From Acidovorax sp. 69 (GTDB lineage Bacteria > Pseudomonadota > Gammaproteobacteria > Burkholderiales > Burkholderiaceae_C): 64,000 bases of DNA. The position numbers were made by a program, and so were the translations under genes. Location of the stretch: contig NZ_PGEP01000001.1 in the NCBI RefSeq assembly GCF_002797445.1, positions 1,735,001 to 1,799,000 of the forward strand, written 5' to 3'. Under the pieces are notes generated by a model, which worked only from the letters and a program-made list of their open reading frames with translations, ran no database searches and had not been told where the DNA came from. Positions 46,190-54,404 of this stretch are shown in pieces (position 1 is the first letter of the stretch; the number at the start of each line of letters is the position of its first letter).

Positions 46190-46870
46190 TCAGAAACCCA
46201 GCGCGAACCCGACGCTGAGCAGGGTGCGGCCCTGTTGTCGGCCCACCGTGGCATCGAGCTGTCGGCCAGGGGCCCATTCCCAGCGTGCGCCGGTCTGAAA
46301 TACGGGCGCGCCGTGCTGGGTGCCAAAGGCTTCCAGGTGCGGGGTGATGGCGCCCCAGGTGTGCTCCACCGATGCGCCCCAGGTGGCGCGCCAGGCTTGT
46401 GTGGACTCTCGCTGGGCACCCAGATTGGCATTGACCAGGCCCCAGGGCGCCGCGCAGGTGCCGATCAGGTTCAGCGCCACCACGCCACCGCCACCATGGC
46501 CCAGCGCTTGTCGCCGGTGTGTGATGCCGGCGCTGCTGGCCGCATTGCAGCCGTCGGTCTGCGCGGGGCTCCACAGCCACTTGGCCTGCAGGCCCTGCAG
46601 CGTATGGCGTTCGCCCAAATCGCGCGCGAGCAGCACTCCCAGCTCCAGGCCGTCCGTGGGGGTGAAAGCCGGTGCTGCATAGAAGGCGCCGCGTTGCCCG
46701 CGCAGCCCTTCCCACCAGACTTCGACGTGGCCCTGGCCCACTTCGCCTACGCCCGCATCGTCCACCGTGAGAGGGCGCCCTGCATGTGCCGCAGTCATGG
46801 ACAGGCACAGCGCAGCGAGCGATGTGGAGCGAAGGGGCCGGCGGAAAAACAGGGAGCTGGCGTTGTGCAT
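46190..46870 (-). CDS. Exported beta-rich protein, outer-membrane type
   Basis: A 226-residue protein with a signal peptide (SLAALCLSMTAAHA, cleavage before Gly). The body alternates polar and hydrophobic residues and ends in Phe, as outer-membrane barrels do. GRPLTVDDAGVGEVGQGHVE after the signal resembles the proteins annotated as MetA-pathway phenol degradation/transporter-like (PF13557), whose real function is uncertain. No aromatic degradation genes are near, so the name should not be taken literally. Confidence 0.6.
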   Translation of the reverse strand: MHNASSLFFRRPLRSTSLAALCLSMTAAHAGRPLTVDDAGVGEVGQGHVEVWWEGLRGQRGAFYAAPAFTPTDGLELGVLLARDLGERHTLQGLQAKWLWSPAQTDGCNAASSAGITHRRQALGHGGGGVVALNLIGTCAAPWGLVNANLGAQRESTQAWRATWGASVEHTWGAITPHLEAFGTQHGAPVFQTGARWEWAPGRQLDATVGRQQGRTLLSVGFALGF

Positions 46871-46923
46871 TGGCTGTAACGATGCTGGCTATGCGGGGGT
46901 AACAATGAAGGCGCGGCGAGCTA

Positions 46924-48975
46924 CTAGCGCCCGCGCAAGAACAGTGCGTCCAGCTCTTTCATCGACAACTGGCGCCAGGTGGGGCGGCCGTGGTTGCACT
47001 GGTCCGATCGGTCGGTGGTTTCCATCTGGCGCAGCAAGGCGTTCATCTCATCGAGGGTGAGCCTGCGGTTGGCGCGCACAGCGCCATGGCAGGCCATGGT
47101 GCCCAAGATCTCGTTGCGGGCGCGTTGCACCACGGTGGTGGCGTCGTGCGCGGCCAGTTCGGCCAAAACGCTGCGGGCCAGCTCGACCGCATCGCCCTGC
47201 GCCAGCGTGGTAGGCACGGCGCGCACGGCCAGGGTTTTGGGCGAGAAGGGCACGACCTCCAGGCCCAGCGTGGCCAGCACCTCGGCCGACTCTTCGGCGG
47301 TGGCCACTTCTTGCGGGGTGGCGGCAAAGGTGGCAGGGATCAGCAGCGGCTGGCTGGCAATGCGGGCGCCGCTGTCCACCTGGGATTTGAGGCGCTCGTA
47401 GACGATGCGTTCATGGGCGGCATGCATGTCCACGATGACCATCCCCTGTGCGTTTTCGGCCAGGATGTAGACGCCGTGCAATTGGGCCACCGCGCGGCCC
47501 AGGGGCCAGGCGGCGTCGCTGCCGTCGCGGCCTTGGGGCCAGGCGGCCTCATCGCCCACGTTGTGGGGGTGGGCCGATGCTGAAGCCGCCTGCGCGGTGG
47601 CAGGGCTCCAGGGCGACGGCGACAAGGGAGGGTGCGTGGTGCTGGACGATGGGCTGGTGCTGGCCGCGGCCGCCGAGTTCGCCAAAGGCGCACCCCACCC
47701 TATGGGCGTAGCAGATGCGTCCTCTTTTCTGGGGCCCCACAGGGCCTGCAGATCAGCCACGTGGTGGCCACGCTCTTCAAATTTCATAGCTGCTTGCGCT
47801 TGCCACATCAGCGCCTGAGCCTGCTTTTGCTTGAAATCCTGGTCAACGCCGTCGCCAGTGACTGCTTCGGGTGGTCCGGCGGTGGCGGCAGCCAACGCCG
47901 CCGCCCGGGGCGCGGCCAGCGCATTCTCGACCGCGTGGCGCACGGCCTGGTGCACCTCGCGGCTGTCGCGAAAGCGCACTTCGATCTTGGTGGGGTGCAC
48001 GTTCACATCCACACGGGCCGGGTCGATCTCGACATACAGCGCATAGATGGGCTGCTTGTGGCCGTGCAGCACGTCTTCATACGCGCTGCGGGCGGCGTGG
48101 GTGAGAACCTTGTCGCGCACGTAGCGGCCGTTCACGTAGCAGTATTGGTGGTCGGGGCGCGAGCGGGCGGCATCGGGCAGGCCTGCGCGGCCGGTGACAA
48201 CCACAGGCCCCACACGGTGCTGCACGGCGACCGATTGCGTGACGAAGTCTTCGCCCAGTACGTCTGACAGGCGGCGGGCCAGCGCGTCTTGCACGGCATC
48301 GGCGGTGCCTTGGCCGGGCACAAAAGTGGCGCGCCACTGCTCCACCAGCTTGCCCTCATGCCAGATGGCAAAACCCACATCGGGCCGCGCCAGCGCGTGT
48401 CGGCGTACCGACTCAATGCAGTGCGCCAGTTCGGTGGCGTCGGTTTTCAAAAACTTGCGGCGCGCAGGGGTAGAGAAGAAAAGCTCTTTCACTTCCACCG
48501 TGGTGCCGGTGCTGCGCGCGGCAGGGCGCAGCTCGCCGCTGCGGGCATCGAGCAAAAAAGCGCTGGCTTGCGCCGCGGGGCGCGACAGCAGCGCCATCTC
48601 CGACACCGAGGCAATGGCCGCCAGCGCCTCGCCCCGAAAACCCATGGTGGCCACGGTCTCCAGGTCGTTCAGGTTGGTGATCTTGCTGGTGGCATGGCGG
48701 CGCAGGGCCACGGGCAGCTCCTCTTGCGGAATGCCGCCGCCGTCGTCTTCCACGGTGATCAGGCGCACCCCACCGGCCGACAGGCGCACGGTGATCTGCG
48801 TGGCGCCCGCGTCCAGCGCGTTGTCCACCAGCTCACGCACGACCGAGGCGGGGCGCTCCACCACCTCACCGGCAGCGATCTGGCTGATGAGTTCGTCGGG
48901 CAGGTCGCGGATGGGGCGGCGGATGGGGGTGGTGGCGGTGTGGGCCGCTGCGAGGATGGGGGTGGTGTCGTTCAC
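46924..48975 (-). CDS. mutL: DNA mismatch repair protein MutL, endonuclease type
   Basis: Repair protein of 683 residues that links MutS to strand removal. The GHKL ATPase domain has IAAGEVVERPASVVRELVDN with the catalytic Glu and Asn, and EDDGGGIPQEEL. The C-terminal domain has DMHAAHERIVYE (a form of DQHAxxExxxxE), ACHGAVRA and CNHGRP, the set found in MutL proteins that nick DNA themselves, in species without MutH. The start is taken as GTG 48975 (VNDTTPIL); further upstream codons lie in the divergent dedA region. Residues about 379-399 (KQKQAQALMWQAQAAMKF) in the linker come from a hairpin repeat. Confidence 0.95.
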   Translation of the reverse strand: MNDTTPILAAAHTATTPIRRPIRDLPDELISQIAAGEVVERPASVVRELVDNALDAGATQITVRLSAGGVRLITVEDDGGGIPQEELPVALRRHATSKITNLNDLETVATMGFRGEALAAIASVSEMALLSRPAAQASAFLLDARSGELRPAARSTGTTVEVKELFFSTPARRKFLKTDATELAHCIESVRRHALARPDVGFAIWHEGKLVEQWRATFVPGQGTADAVQDALARRLSDVLGEDFVTQSVAVQHRVGPVVVTGRAGLPDAARSRPDHQYCYVNGRYVRDKVLTHAARSAYEDVLHGHKQPIYALYVEIDPARVDVNVHPTKIEVRFRDSREVHQAVRHAVENALAAPRAAALAAATAGPPEAVTGDGVDQDFKQKQAQALMWQAQAAMKFEERGHHVADLQALWGPRKEDASATPIGWGAPLANSAAAASTSPSSSTTHPPLSPSPWSPATAQAASASAHPHNVGDEAAWPQGRDGSDAAWPLGRAVAQLHGVYILAENAQGMVIVDMHAAHERIVYERLKSQVDSGARIASQPLLIPATFAATPQEVATAEESAEVLATLGLEVVPFSPKTLAVRAVPTTLAQGDAVELARSVLAELAAHDATTVVQRARNEILGTMACHGAVRANRRLTLDEMNALLRQMETTDRSDQCNHGRPTWRQLSMKELDALFLRGR
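47778..47837. repeat. Hairpin repeat inside mutL linker
   Basis: AATTTCATAGCTGCTTGCGC to CTTTTGCTTGAAAT-type sequence, a member of the GCGCTT family, translated in frame between the ATPase and C-terminal domains of MutL. Confidence 0.6.
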
Positions 48976-49083
48976 CCCAAGGATTTTAGGGCGGGGGCGG
49001 CGCAGGGGTATCGGGCTTGGATTGCGTGCGATGGGGATAATGCGCCCACCTTTTTTCCGCCCGGCGCCAGGGCCCGCCCTTTC

Positions 49084-49731
49084 ATGGAACTTGTCACTTT
49101 TCTCATCGACTTCATCCTGCACGTGGACAAGTACCTGGAGGCGTTTGTGCAGACCTATGGCATGTGGGTATATGCCCTGCTGTTTGCCATCGTGTTCATC
49201 GAAACAGGCTTGGTGGTGATGCCGTTTTTGCCCGGCGATTCGCTGTTGTTCATCGTGGGGGCCCTGTGCGGCGCGGGGATGATGAGTTTTCCTCTGGCCT
49301 GCACGGTGCTGGTGTTGGCGGCCATTTTGGGCGACCAGTGCAACTACTCCATCGGCCGGTTCTTTGGGCCCAAGGTGTTTCAGTGGGAGGACTCCCGCTG
49401 GTTCAACCGCCGGGCGTTCAACCAGGCGCATGCATTCTATGAGCGGTATGGCGGTATCACCATTGTCATTGCACGCTTCATGCCCTTTATTCGCACCTTC
49501 GCGCCCTTTGTGGCAGGCGTGGCAGAGATGGGGCGGGGCAAGTTCACGGCCTTCAATGTGGGCGGAGCGCTGCTGTGGGTGCTGGGCATCTGCACCGCTG
49601 GGTACTTCTTTGGCAACTTTGCCTGGGTCAAGGAGAACCTGGACAAGATCATCTGGGCGATGATTTTTGTGCCCGGCCTGATCGCCATCTTCGGGGCCTG
49701 GCGTGCGGGGCGACAGGCCAGAACAGCCTGA
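49084..49731 (+). CDS. DedA family membrane protein
   Basis: Inner-membrane protein of 215 residues with about five helices. The DedA signature is clear: FIETGLVVMPFLPGDSLLF near residue 39 with the Glu, then FYERYGGITIVIARFMPFIR near residue 119 with the conserved Arg residues, and FAPFVAGVAEM. Recent work assigns DedA/DUF697-type relatives to flipping of undecaprenyl phosphate or phospholipids across the membrane; which applies here is not readable. Divergent from mutL by 108 bases. Confidence 0.92.
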   Translation: MELVTFLIDFILHVDKYLEAFVQTYGMWVYALLFAIVFIETGLVVMPFLPGDSLLFIVGALCGAGMMSFPLACTVLVLAAILGDQCNYSIGRFFGPKVFQWEDSRWFNRRAFNQAHAFYERYGGITIVIARFMPFIRTFAPFVAGVAEMGRGKFTAFNVGGALLWVLGICTAGYFFGNFAWVKENLDKIIWAMIFVPGLIAIFGAWRAGRQARTA

Positions 49732-49743
49732 CGCATTGTTGAT

Positions 49744-49806
49744 TTGCTATCAAAAAAGGAGCTTCATGCGCTTTTCTGACAAGCGCATGAAGCTCTTTTT
49801 ATGCCA
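49744..49806. repeat. Hairpin repeat acting as terminator after dedA
   Basis: AGCTTCATGCGCTT (49760-49773) pairs perfectly with AAGCGCATGAAGCT (49781-49794), followed by CTTTTTAT. It begins with GCTATCAAAAAAGGAGCT, the same half-element found at the pnp start. It lies between convergent genes and has the form of an intrinsic terminator. Confidence 0.75.
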
Positions 49807-49840
49807 AGTCCCGATTCAGGGCATACGCCCTGGGTCTGGC

Positions 49841-50080
49841 TTAGCGGCGGTATGGGCGACGCTGATCGCGGTCTTCGCCGACCTCGTGGCCGATGAGGGC
49901 GCCCGCAGCGGCGCCCCCGATGGTGCCCACCGGTCCGCCAAAGACGGCGTTGCCGGCCACACCGCCGATGACGGCGCCTACGCCGGTGCCGACCTGGGCT
50001 CCCGAGGGATTGGAAGCGCAACCACCGAGTGCCAGGGCTGCCGTGCAGGTGGTCGCGAGAAGGATGTGACGGATGTTCAT
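49841..50080 (-). CDS. Glycine-zipper lipoprotein
   Basis: A 79-residue lipoprotein. The signal ends in ALALGGCAS, so the Cys near residue 21 is lipidated. The rest is a glycine zipper: GTGVGAVIGGVAGNAVFGGP and TIGGAAAGALIGHEVG, with Gly at every fourth position, able to insert as paired helices. The C-terminus is short and charged (DRDQRRPYRR). Small OsmB- or SlyB-like lipoproteins of this kind respond to envelope stress, but the role is not known here. AAGGAC precedes ATG 50080. Confidence 0.8.
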   Translation of the reverse strand: MNIRHILLATTCTAALALGGCASNPSGAQVGTGVGAVIGGVAGNAVFGGPVGTIGGAAAGALIGHEVGEDRDQRRPYRR

Positions 50081-50344
50081 GGCAAGAGTCCTTTGTGTAT
50101 GGGGAATCAGGCCGTGAAGCTCAGCGGCGAGTGCCACTGAAGTTCGACCTGTGCCTTGACTATCGGCGCACTGCCGGGTTGCGGGTGTAGGCAGCATGGG
50201 GCGCTGCCTGTAGGACAGGTGGCTTTGTCGTGAGGGCGCCAAGAGCGCGGGTCTAAGGGTTTACGTTGCACCGGGGGCTGTTGCCAAGAAGGTGGCGCGG
50301 GCAGATCATTTCTTTGCCCTACACAACTTACACAAGGACACGCG

Positions 50345-51925
50345 ATGAACCAGCAAACACAGCAGGCCGGCCGGGGAGGGCTGGGCGCCCAGTGGACGGT
50401 GGCGCAGCAGATCGGGTTGATTGTGGGGGTGGCCATCCTTGCCCTGGTGGTCATCCTGGCGCTGAGTCTGGTGCGCGTGCAGCACCTGGGCTCCACGGTG
50501 GACCGCTTGGCGACTGAGCAGGTTGAGCGGCTGCAACTGGCCCTGCGTTGGCGCAGCAACATCGCTGTCAACTCCACGCGCGTGTTTTCCATCGTCCAGT
50601 CCGAAGGCGATGACCTGCAGAACTATTTCAAGGACGCGGTGGCAGCCACTACGGCCGACACGAGCAAGGTGCAAAAGCGGTACACCGAACTGGAGAGCAG
50701 TGCGGAGGGGCTGCGCATCCAGGACGAACTGGGGGTGGTGCGCAAGCCCTACCTGGAGGCCCGTGACAAGGCGCTGGCGCTGAAGAAGGCGGGCGACATG
50801 GCCCAGGCCAAGGCCTTTGCGCTGGGCAGTTTTGCACCCGTGGTGGACCAGTACAACGCGGTGGCCGACAAGATGGTGAACTACCAGGTGCAGCGTTCGG
50901 CCGAGCAAGCCGCCGAGGCGGCTGGGCTCATCCAGTCCTACCGCATGACGGTGCTGATTGCGGGCGTTGCGGGGCTGTTGCTGTTGGTGGTGCTGTCGTG
51001 GGTGGTGGTGCGGCGCATCCGCCGTTCACTCGGTGAAGTGAGTGCGGTCGCGCAGCGTATCGGGGAGGGCGATTTGTCGCAGCCCGTCCATGCCCACGGG
51101 CGGGGCGAGGTGGCCGACATGATGCGGGCGATGGAAGCCATGCAGATATCGCTGGTGCGCATTGTGGGTGATGTGCGCCAAAGCAGCGACAGCATTGCGA
51201 CGGGCTCCAGCGAAATCGCTACGGGCAATGCCGACCTCAGCCAGCGCACCGAAGAGCAGGCCAGCAACCTGCAGCAGACCGCGGCGTCGATGGAGCAGAT
51301 CACCAGCACCGTGAAGAACAACGCCGACACCGCGCAGCGTGCTGCGGTGCTGGCCGGATCAGCCTCTGCCGCTGCCGTCCGGGGCGGTGAGGTGGTGGGG
51401 CAGGTAGTGACCACCATGCTGGATATCTCGACAGCATCGAAAAAAATCACCGACATCATTGCGGTGATCGACGGCATTGCGTTTCAGACCAATATCCTTG
51501 CGCTCAACGCGGCCGTGGAGGCAGCGCGCGCGGGTGAGCAGGGCCGGGGTTTTGCCGTGGTGGCCAGCGAGGTGCGCAGCCTTGCGCAACGCAGCGCCGA
51601 AGCCGCCAAGGAGATCAAGTCCCTCATCGGCGCGAGTGTGGAGAAGGTGGAAAATGGCACCCAGCTCGTGAGCAATGCCGGGCAGAGCATGGAAGACATC
51701 GTCTCCCAGGTCAAACGCGTGAGCGACCTGATTGGAGAAATCTCCAGCGCCACGGGCGAGCAGACCATTGGCATCAGCCAGGTGGGAGAAGCCGTGACCC
51801 AGCTGGATCAGGTCACGCAGCAGAACGCAGCCCTGGTGGAGCAGAGCGCCGCAGCGGCCGACAGCCTCAAACACCAGGCCGCGCGGCTGGCCGAAATCGT
51901 GAGTGTGTTCCGCCTGGAGCGCTAA
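50345..51925 (+). CDS. Methyl-accepting chemotaxis protein
   Basis: Transmembrane chemoreceptor of 526 residues that passes ligand signals to CheA/CheW. Helix 1 lies at about 22-45, a four-helix-bundle type periplasmic sensor at about 46-195, helix 2 at about 197-220, then a HAMP domain and the long cytoplasmic coiled coil. The signalling tip is QTNILALNAAVEAARAGEQG with GRGFAVVASEVRSLAQRS. The C-terminus ends FRLER, without the NWETF-type pentapeptide for CheR docking. The ligand is unknown. ACACAAGGACACGCG precedes ATG 50345, with AAGGA as the binding site. Confidence 0.93.
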   Translation: MNQQTQQAGRGGLGAQWTVAQQIGLIVGVAILALVVILALSLVRVQHLGSTVDRLATEQVERLQLALRWRSNIAVNSTRVFSIVQSEGDDLQNYFKDAVAATTADTSKVQKRYTELESSAEGLRIQDELGVVRKPYLEARDKALALKKAGDMAQAKAFALGSFAPVVDQYNAVADKMVNYQVQRSAEQAAEAAGLIQSYRMTVLIAGVAGLLLLVVLSWVVVRRIRRSLGEVSAVAQRIGEGDLSQPVHAHGRGEVADMMRAMEAMQISLVRIVGDVRQSSDSIATGSSEIATGNADLSQRTEEQASNLQQTAASMEQITSTVKNNADTAQRAAVLAGSASAAAVRGGEVVGQVVTTMLDISTASKKITDIIAVIDGIAFQTNILALNAAVEAARAGEQGRGFAVVASEVRSLAQRSAEAAKEIKSLIGASVEKVENGTQLVSNAGQSMEDIVSQVKRVSDLIGEISSATGEQTIGISQVGEAVTQLDQVTQQNAALVEQSAAAADSLKHQAARLAEIVSVFRLER

Positions 51926-51945
51926 GCACCTGTTCACAACACGGG

Positions 51946-51971
51946 GGCCGGCCCTTTCTACCGGGCTGGCC
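51946..51971. terminator. Hairpin between chemoreceptor and cupin genes
   Basis: GGCCGGCCC pairs with GGGCTGGCC (one G-U) around an 8-base loop. There is no T run, so it may be a pause or processing site rather than a true terminator. Confidence 0.35.
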
Positions 51972-51991
51972 TACCGTGCGCGCCCCATCAT

Positions 51992-52324
51992 CTAACCAGG
52001 CCGAAGGCAGATCGTGACCAGCAGCGATGCGTGTTGCACGGCCTTGAGGGAGTGAAGCGCGCGGGGCGCCAAATGCACGAAGTCGCCAGCATGCAGGTGT
52101 TGGGTGCTGCCGTCGCTGGCAAATTCGACCACCCCTTCGATGCACTGCACCGTGGCTTCGCCGGGGGTCTGATGCTCTTTCATGGATTTGCCGACCGGCA
52201 GCACCACGCGCATCACTTCGAGCTGGCCCGCTTTGAGGATGGCGGTGGTGGCGGTTTCCGGCAAAAGGTTGCCCAGAGGGCGCACGCTGACGACCTGACC
52301 GGATTGAGCGTGGAGTAGTGCCAT
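51992..52324 (-). CDS. Small cupin-domain protein
   Basis: A 110-residue single cupin barrel. The segment PVGKSMKEHQTPGEATVQCI gives the first cupin motif (His, Glu) and HAGDFVHLAPRALHSLKAV the second (His). Such small cupins bind metals or small ligands; no enzyme role can be assigned. ATG 52324 has a perfect AAGGAGG site. It stands alone, convergent to the chemoreceptor gene and upstream of nothing on its strand. Confidence 0.8.
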   Translation of the reverse strand: MALLHAQSGQVVSVRPLGNLLPETATTAILKAGQLEVMRVVLPVGKSMKEHQTPGEATVQCIEGVVEFASDGSTQHLHAGDFVHLAPRALHSLKAVQHASLLVTICLRPG

Positions 52325-52421
52325 GGCTTGCCTCCTTCCCATCGCAGGGATGGGCGTCTTGATGCAGGCTACTGTGCCTGCACTTGCCCTCCAGTGCAAG
52401 GCGCTGGACGGTGAATCGGGA

Positions 52422-53867
52422 TTACACCGAGCGGCTGCGTGCGAGCGGCGGGTTTTTTGCGAAGTAGCGCGTGATTCCGCGCATCAGCGCATCGGCCAGT
52501 TGCTCCTGGTAGGCGCCGCTGCGCAGGCGCTTTTCCTCTTCGGGGTTGCTGATGAAGGCGGTTTCCACCAGCACGCTGGGGATGTCCGGCGCCTTGAGCA
52601 CGGCAAAACCCGCCTGCTCCACACGGGGCTTGTGCAGCTTGCCCACATTGCCGATTTCGCCGAGCAGCACGCTGCCCAGCTTGAGGCTGTCATTGATCTG
52701 TGCGGTGGTGCTCATGTCGAGCAGCGCGCGTTGCACATGCTGGTCCTTCGACTGCACGTTGATGCCACCCACCAGATCGGCCTGGTTCTCCTTGTTGGCC
52801 AGCCAGCGCGCTGCCGTGCTGGACGCGCCACCCTGGCTCAGTGCGAACACACTCGCGCCCCGCGCCTCGGGGGTGGTGAAGGCGTCGGCATGGATGCTCA
52901 CGAACAGGTCGGCCTGCACACGCCGCGCCTTTTGCACGCGGGTGCCCAGCGGCACGAAGTAATCACCATCGCGCGTGAGGAACGCGCGCATGGGGTTGCC
53001 ACCCACGGTGGTGGCGTTGATGCGGTCACGCAGCAGGTGGGCCACGCGCAGCACCACGTCTTTCTCGCGGGTGCCAGCCGGACCGATGGCGCCGGGGTCT
53101 TCACCGCCGTGGCCGGGGTCCAGGGCCACGATGATGATGCGGTCGGTCTCGGTGGCCGTGGCGCGGTTGCCCGGGCGTGTGGGTGCGGCGGCAGAGGTGG
53201 GGGTTGGCGCCGCGGGGGGCGCTGCAGCCACAACGGGCGGTGATGTGGGCTGCGGCGCCGGCGCGGGGCCGTTGGCGCGCTGGGCGATCAGGTCACCCAG
53301 CGGGTCGTGCTCGGCGGGTGCTGTGGGCGCGCGGGGGGGCACCATCGGAGCCGCCGCCTGCGAAGTCGGAGCGTCGCGCAGGCGTTCAGCGATCAGGGCT
53401 TCCAGGGGATCGACAGGCGCGGCCGGGTACAGGTCGAACACCAGACGGTGCCGGTAGGCCGCAATCGGGGGCAGCGTGAACACCTGGGGGACGGCGGCCT
53501 GTTTGAGGTCCACCACCAGTCGCACCACCCCGGGTGCGTTTTGGCCTACCCGGATTCCTGCAATGTTGGGGTCGTCGGGCTTGACCTTGGCCACCAGTTC
53601 ACGCAGCTCGGGGCTCAGGTCGATGCCTTCGATGTCCACCGCCAGGCGCGGTGGGGTGGTCACAAAAAACTGCTTGGCCACCAGCGCGCCGTCGGATTCG
53701 ATGGTGACGCGCGAATATTCGGGCGCTGGCCATACGCGCACCGCCACGATGGTTGCGCCCCGGGCAATCTGCTGGGTGCCCAGCAACAGCACCAGGCTGC
53801 CAGCCTGCAGTACAGCGCGGCGTGACGGCACGGGGGCGGGATGAGCGGGCAGGGTGGGTTCGTTCAC
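52422..53867 (-). CDS. amiC: N-acetylmuramoyl-L-alanine amidase AmiC
   Basis: Periplasmic zinc amidase that splits septal peptidoglycan at cell division. The 481 residues begin with a twin-arginine-like signal (PSRRAVLQAGSLVLLLG), then an AMIN domain (about 40-145) that targets the septum, a Pro/Ala-rich linker, and the amidase_3 domain from about 245: LDPGHGGEDPGAIG, FVSIHADAF and VLVETAFISNPEEE supply the zinc ligands and catalytic Glu. It follows tsaE with a 6-base gap, a widespread pairing. Confidence 0.95.
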   Translation of the reverse strand: MNEPTLPAHPAPVPSRRAVLQAGSLVLLLGTQQIARGATIVAVRVWPAPEYSRVTIESDGALVAKQFFVTTPPRLAVDIEGIDLSPELRELVAKVKPDDPNIAGIRVGQNAPGVVRLVVDLKQAAVPQVFTLPPIAAYRHRLVFDLYPAAPVDPLEALIAERLRDAPTSQAAAPMVPPRAPTAPAEHDPLGDLIAQRANGPAPAPQPTSPPVVAAAPPAAPTPTSAAAPTRPGNRATATETDRIIIVALDPGHGGEDPGAIGPAGTREKDVVLRVAHLLRDRINATTVGGNPMRAFLTRDGDYFVPLGTRVQKARRVQADLFVSIHADAFTTPEARGASVFALSQGGASSTAARWLANKENQADLVGGINVQSKDQHVQRALLDMSTTAQINDSLKLGSVLLGEIGNVGKLHKPRVEQAGFAVLKAPDIPSVLVETAFISNPEEEKRLRSGAYQEQLADALMRGITRYFAKNPPLARSRSV

Positions 53868-53873
53868 AGCGTC

Positions 53874-54404
53874 TCAGAGTCCTTGCAGCAAGGCACGTCC
53901 CGTGGGGGTGTGGGCGTGCAGCGTGACTTTCCTTTCGGTGTCGTCAATTGCTTCAATGTGTATAGCAAGGTCAGCAAGCGGCGTAAGCGCTGCAGCCTTT
54001 TCCGGCCATTCTGCCACCTTGAGGCCAGGGTTGGCAAAAATGTCCCTGAAACCGGCGTCCTCCCACTCGCGTGGGTCATCAAAGCGGTAGAAGTCAAAGT
54101 GCCAGATTTCCAGTCCGGGGGCTTCATGGGGTTCCACCACCGCGTAGGTGGGGCTTTTGATGCGGCCTTGAACACCCAGGGCCCGCAGCAGGTGGCGCAC
54201 CAGCGTGGTTTTGCCCGCGCCCAGGTCGCCATGCAGGGTCAGGTAGGCATTGGTCAGCTGCGGCTGTGCCGCAAGCTGGCGTGCGAAGGCCTCGGTGTCA
54301 GCTTCGCTGTGCCAGATGAAATGGCGCGCGTTGGATGGGGGAGATTGGGTGGCGACAGCCTCGCTGCTTTCTACAATCTGGCCGGTATGTGGTGCAACAG
54401 TCAA
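53874..54404 (-). CDS. tsaE: tRNA threonylcarbamoyladenosine protein TsaE
   Basis: ATPase needed with TsaB and TsaD to make t6A37 in ANN-decoding tRNAs. The product has about 176 residues with P-loop HGDLGAGKTTLVRHLL near residue 65, KSPTYAVVEPHE, WHFDFYRFDD and VAEWPEKA, all TsaE marks. No ATG or GTG lies at the expected N-terminus; TTG 54404 is the best start and overlaps the divergent queG start. Residues about 134-153 (EKAAALTPLADLAIHIEAI) fall in a repeat-like stretch. amiC follows directly. Confidence 0.9.
   Translation of the reverse strand: MTVAPHTGQIVESSEAVATQSPPSNARHFIWHSEADTEAFARQLAAQPQLTNAYLTLHGDLGAGKTTLVRHLLRALGVQGRIKSPTYAVVEPHEAPGLEIWHFDFYRFDDPREWEDAGFRDIFANPGLKVAEWPEKAAALTPLADLAIHIEAIDDTERKVTLHAHTPTGRALLQGL
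53945..54003. repeat. Hairpin-repeat-like stretch inside tsaE
   Basis: CAATTGCTTCAATGTGTATA to GTAAGCGCTGCAGCCTTTT, a degenerate member of the GCGCTT family, translated in frame near the TsaE C-terminus. Confidence 0.45.

Noticed and set aside
46074..46808. N-terminal extension of the phosphotransferase to 601 residues
   Set aside because: The extra part is antisense-phase noise over the exported beta-rich protein gene, with Arg/Gly/Pro-rich composition.
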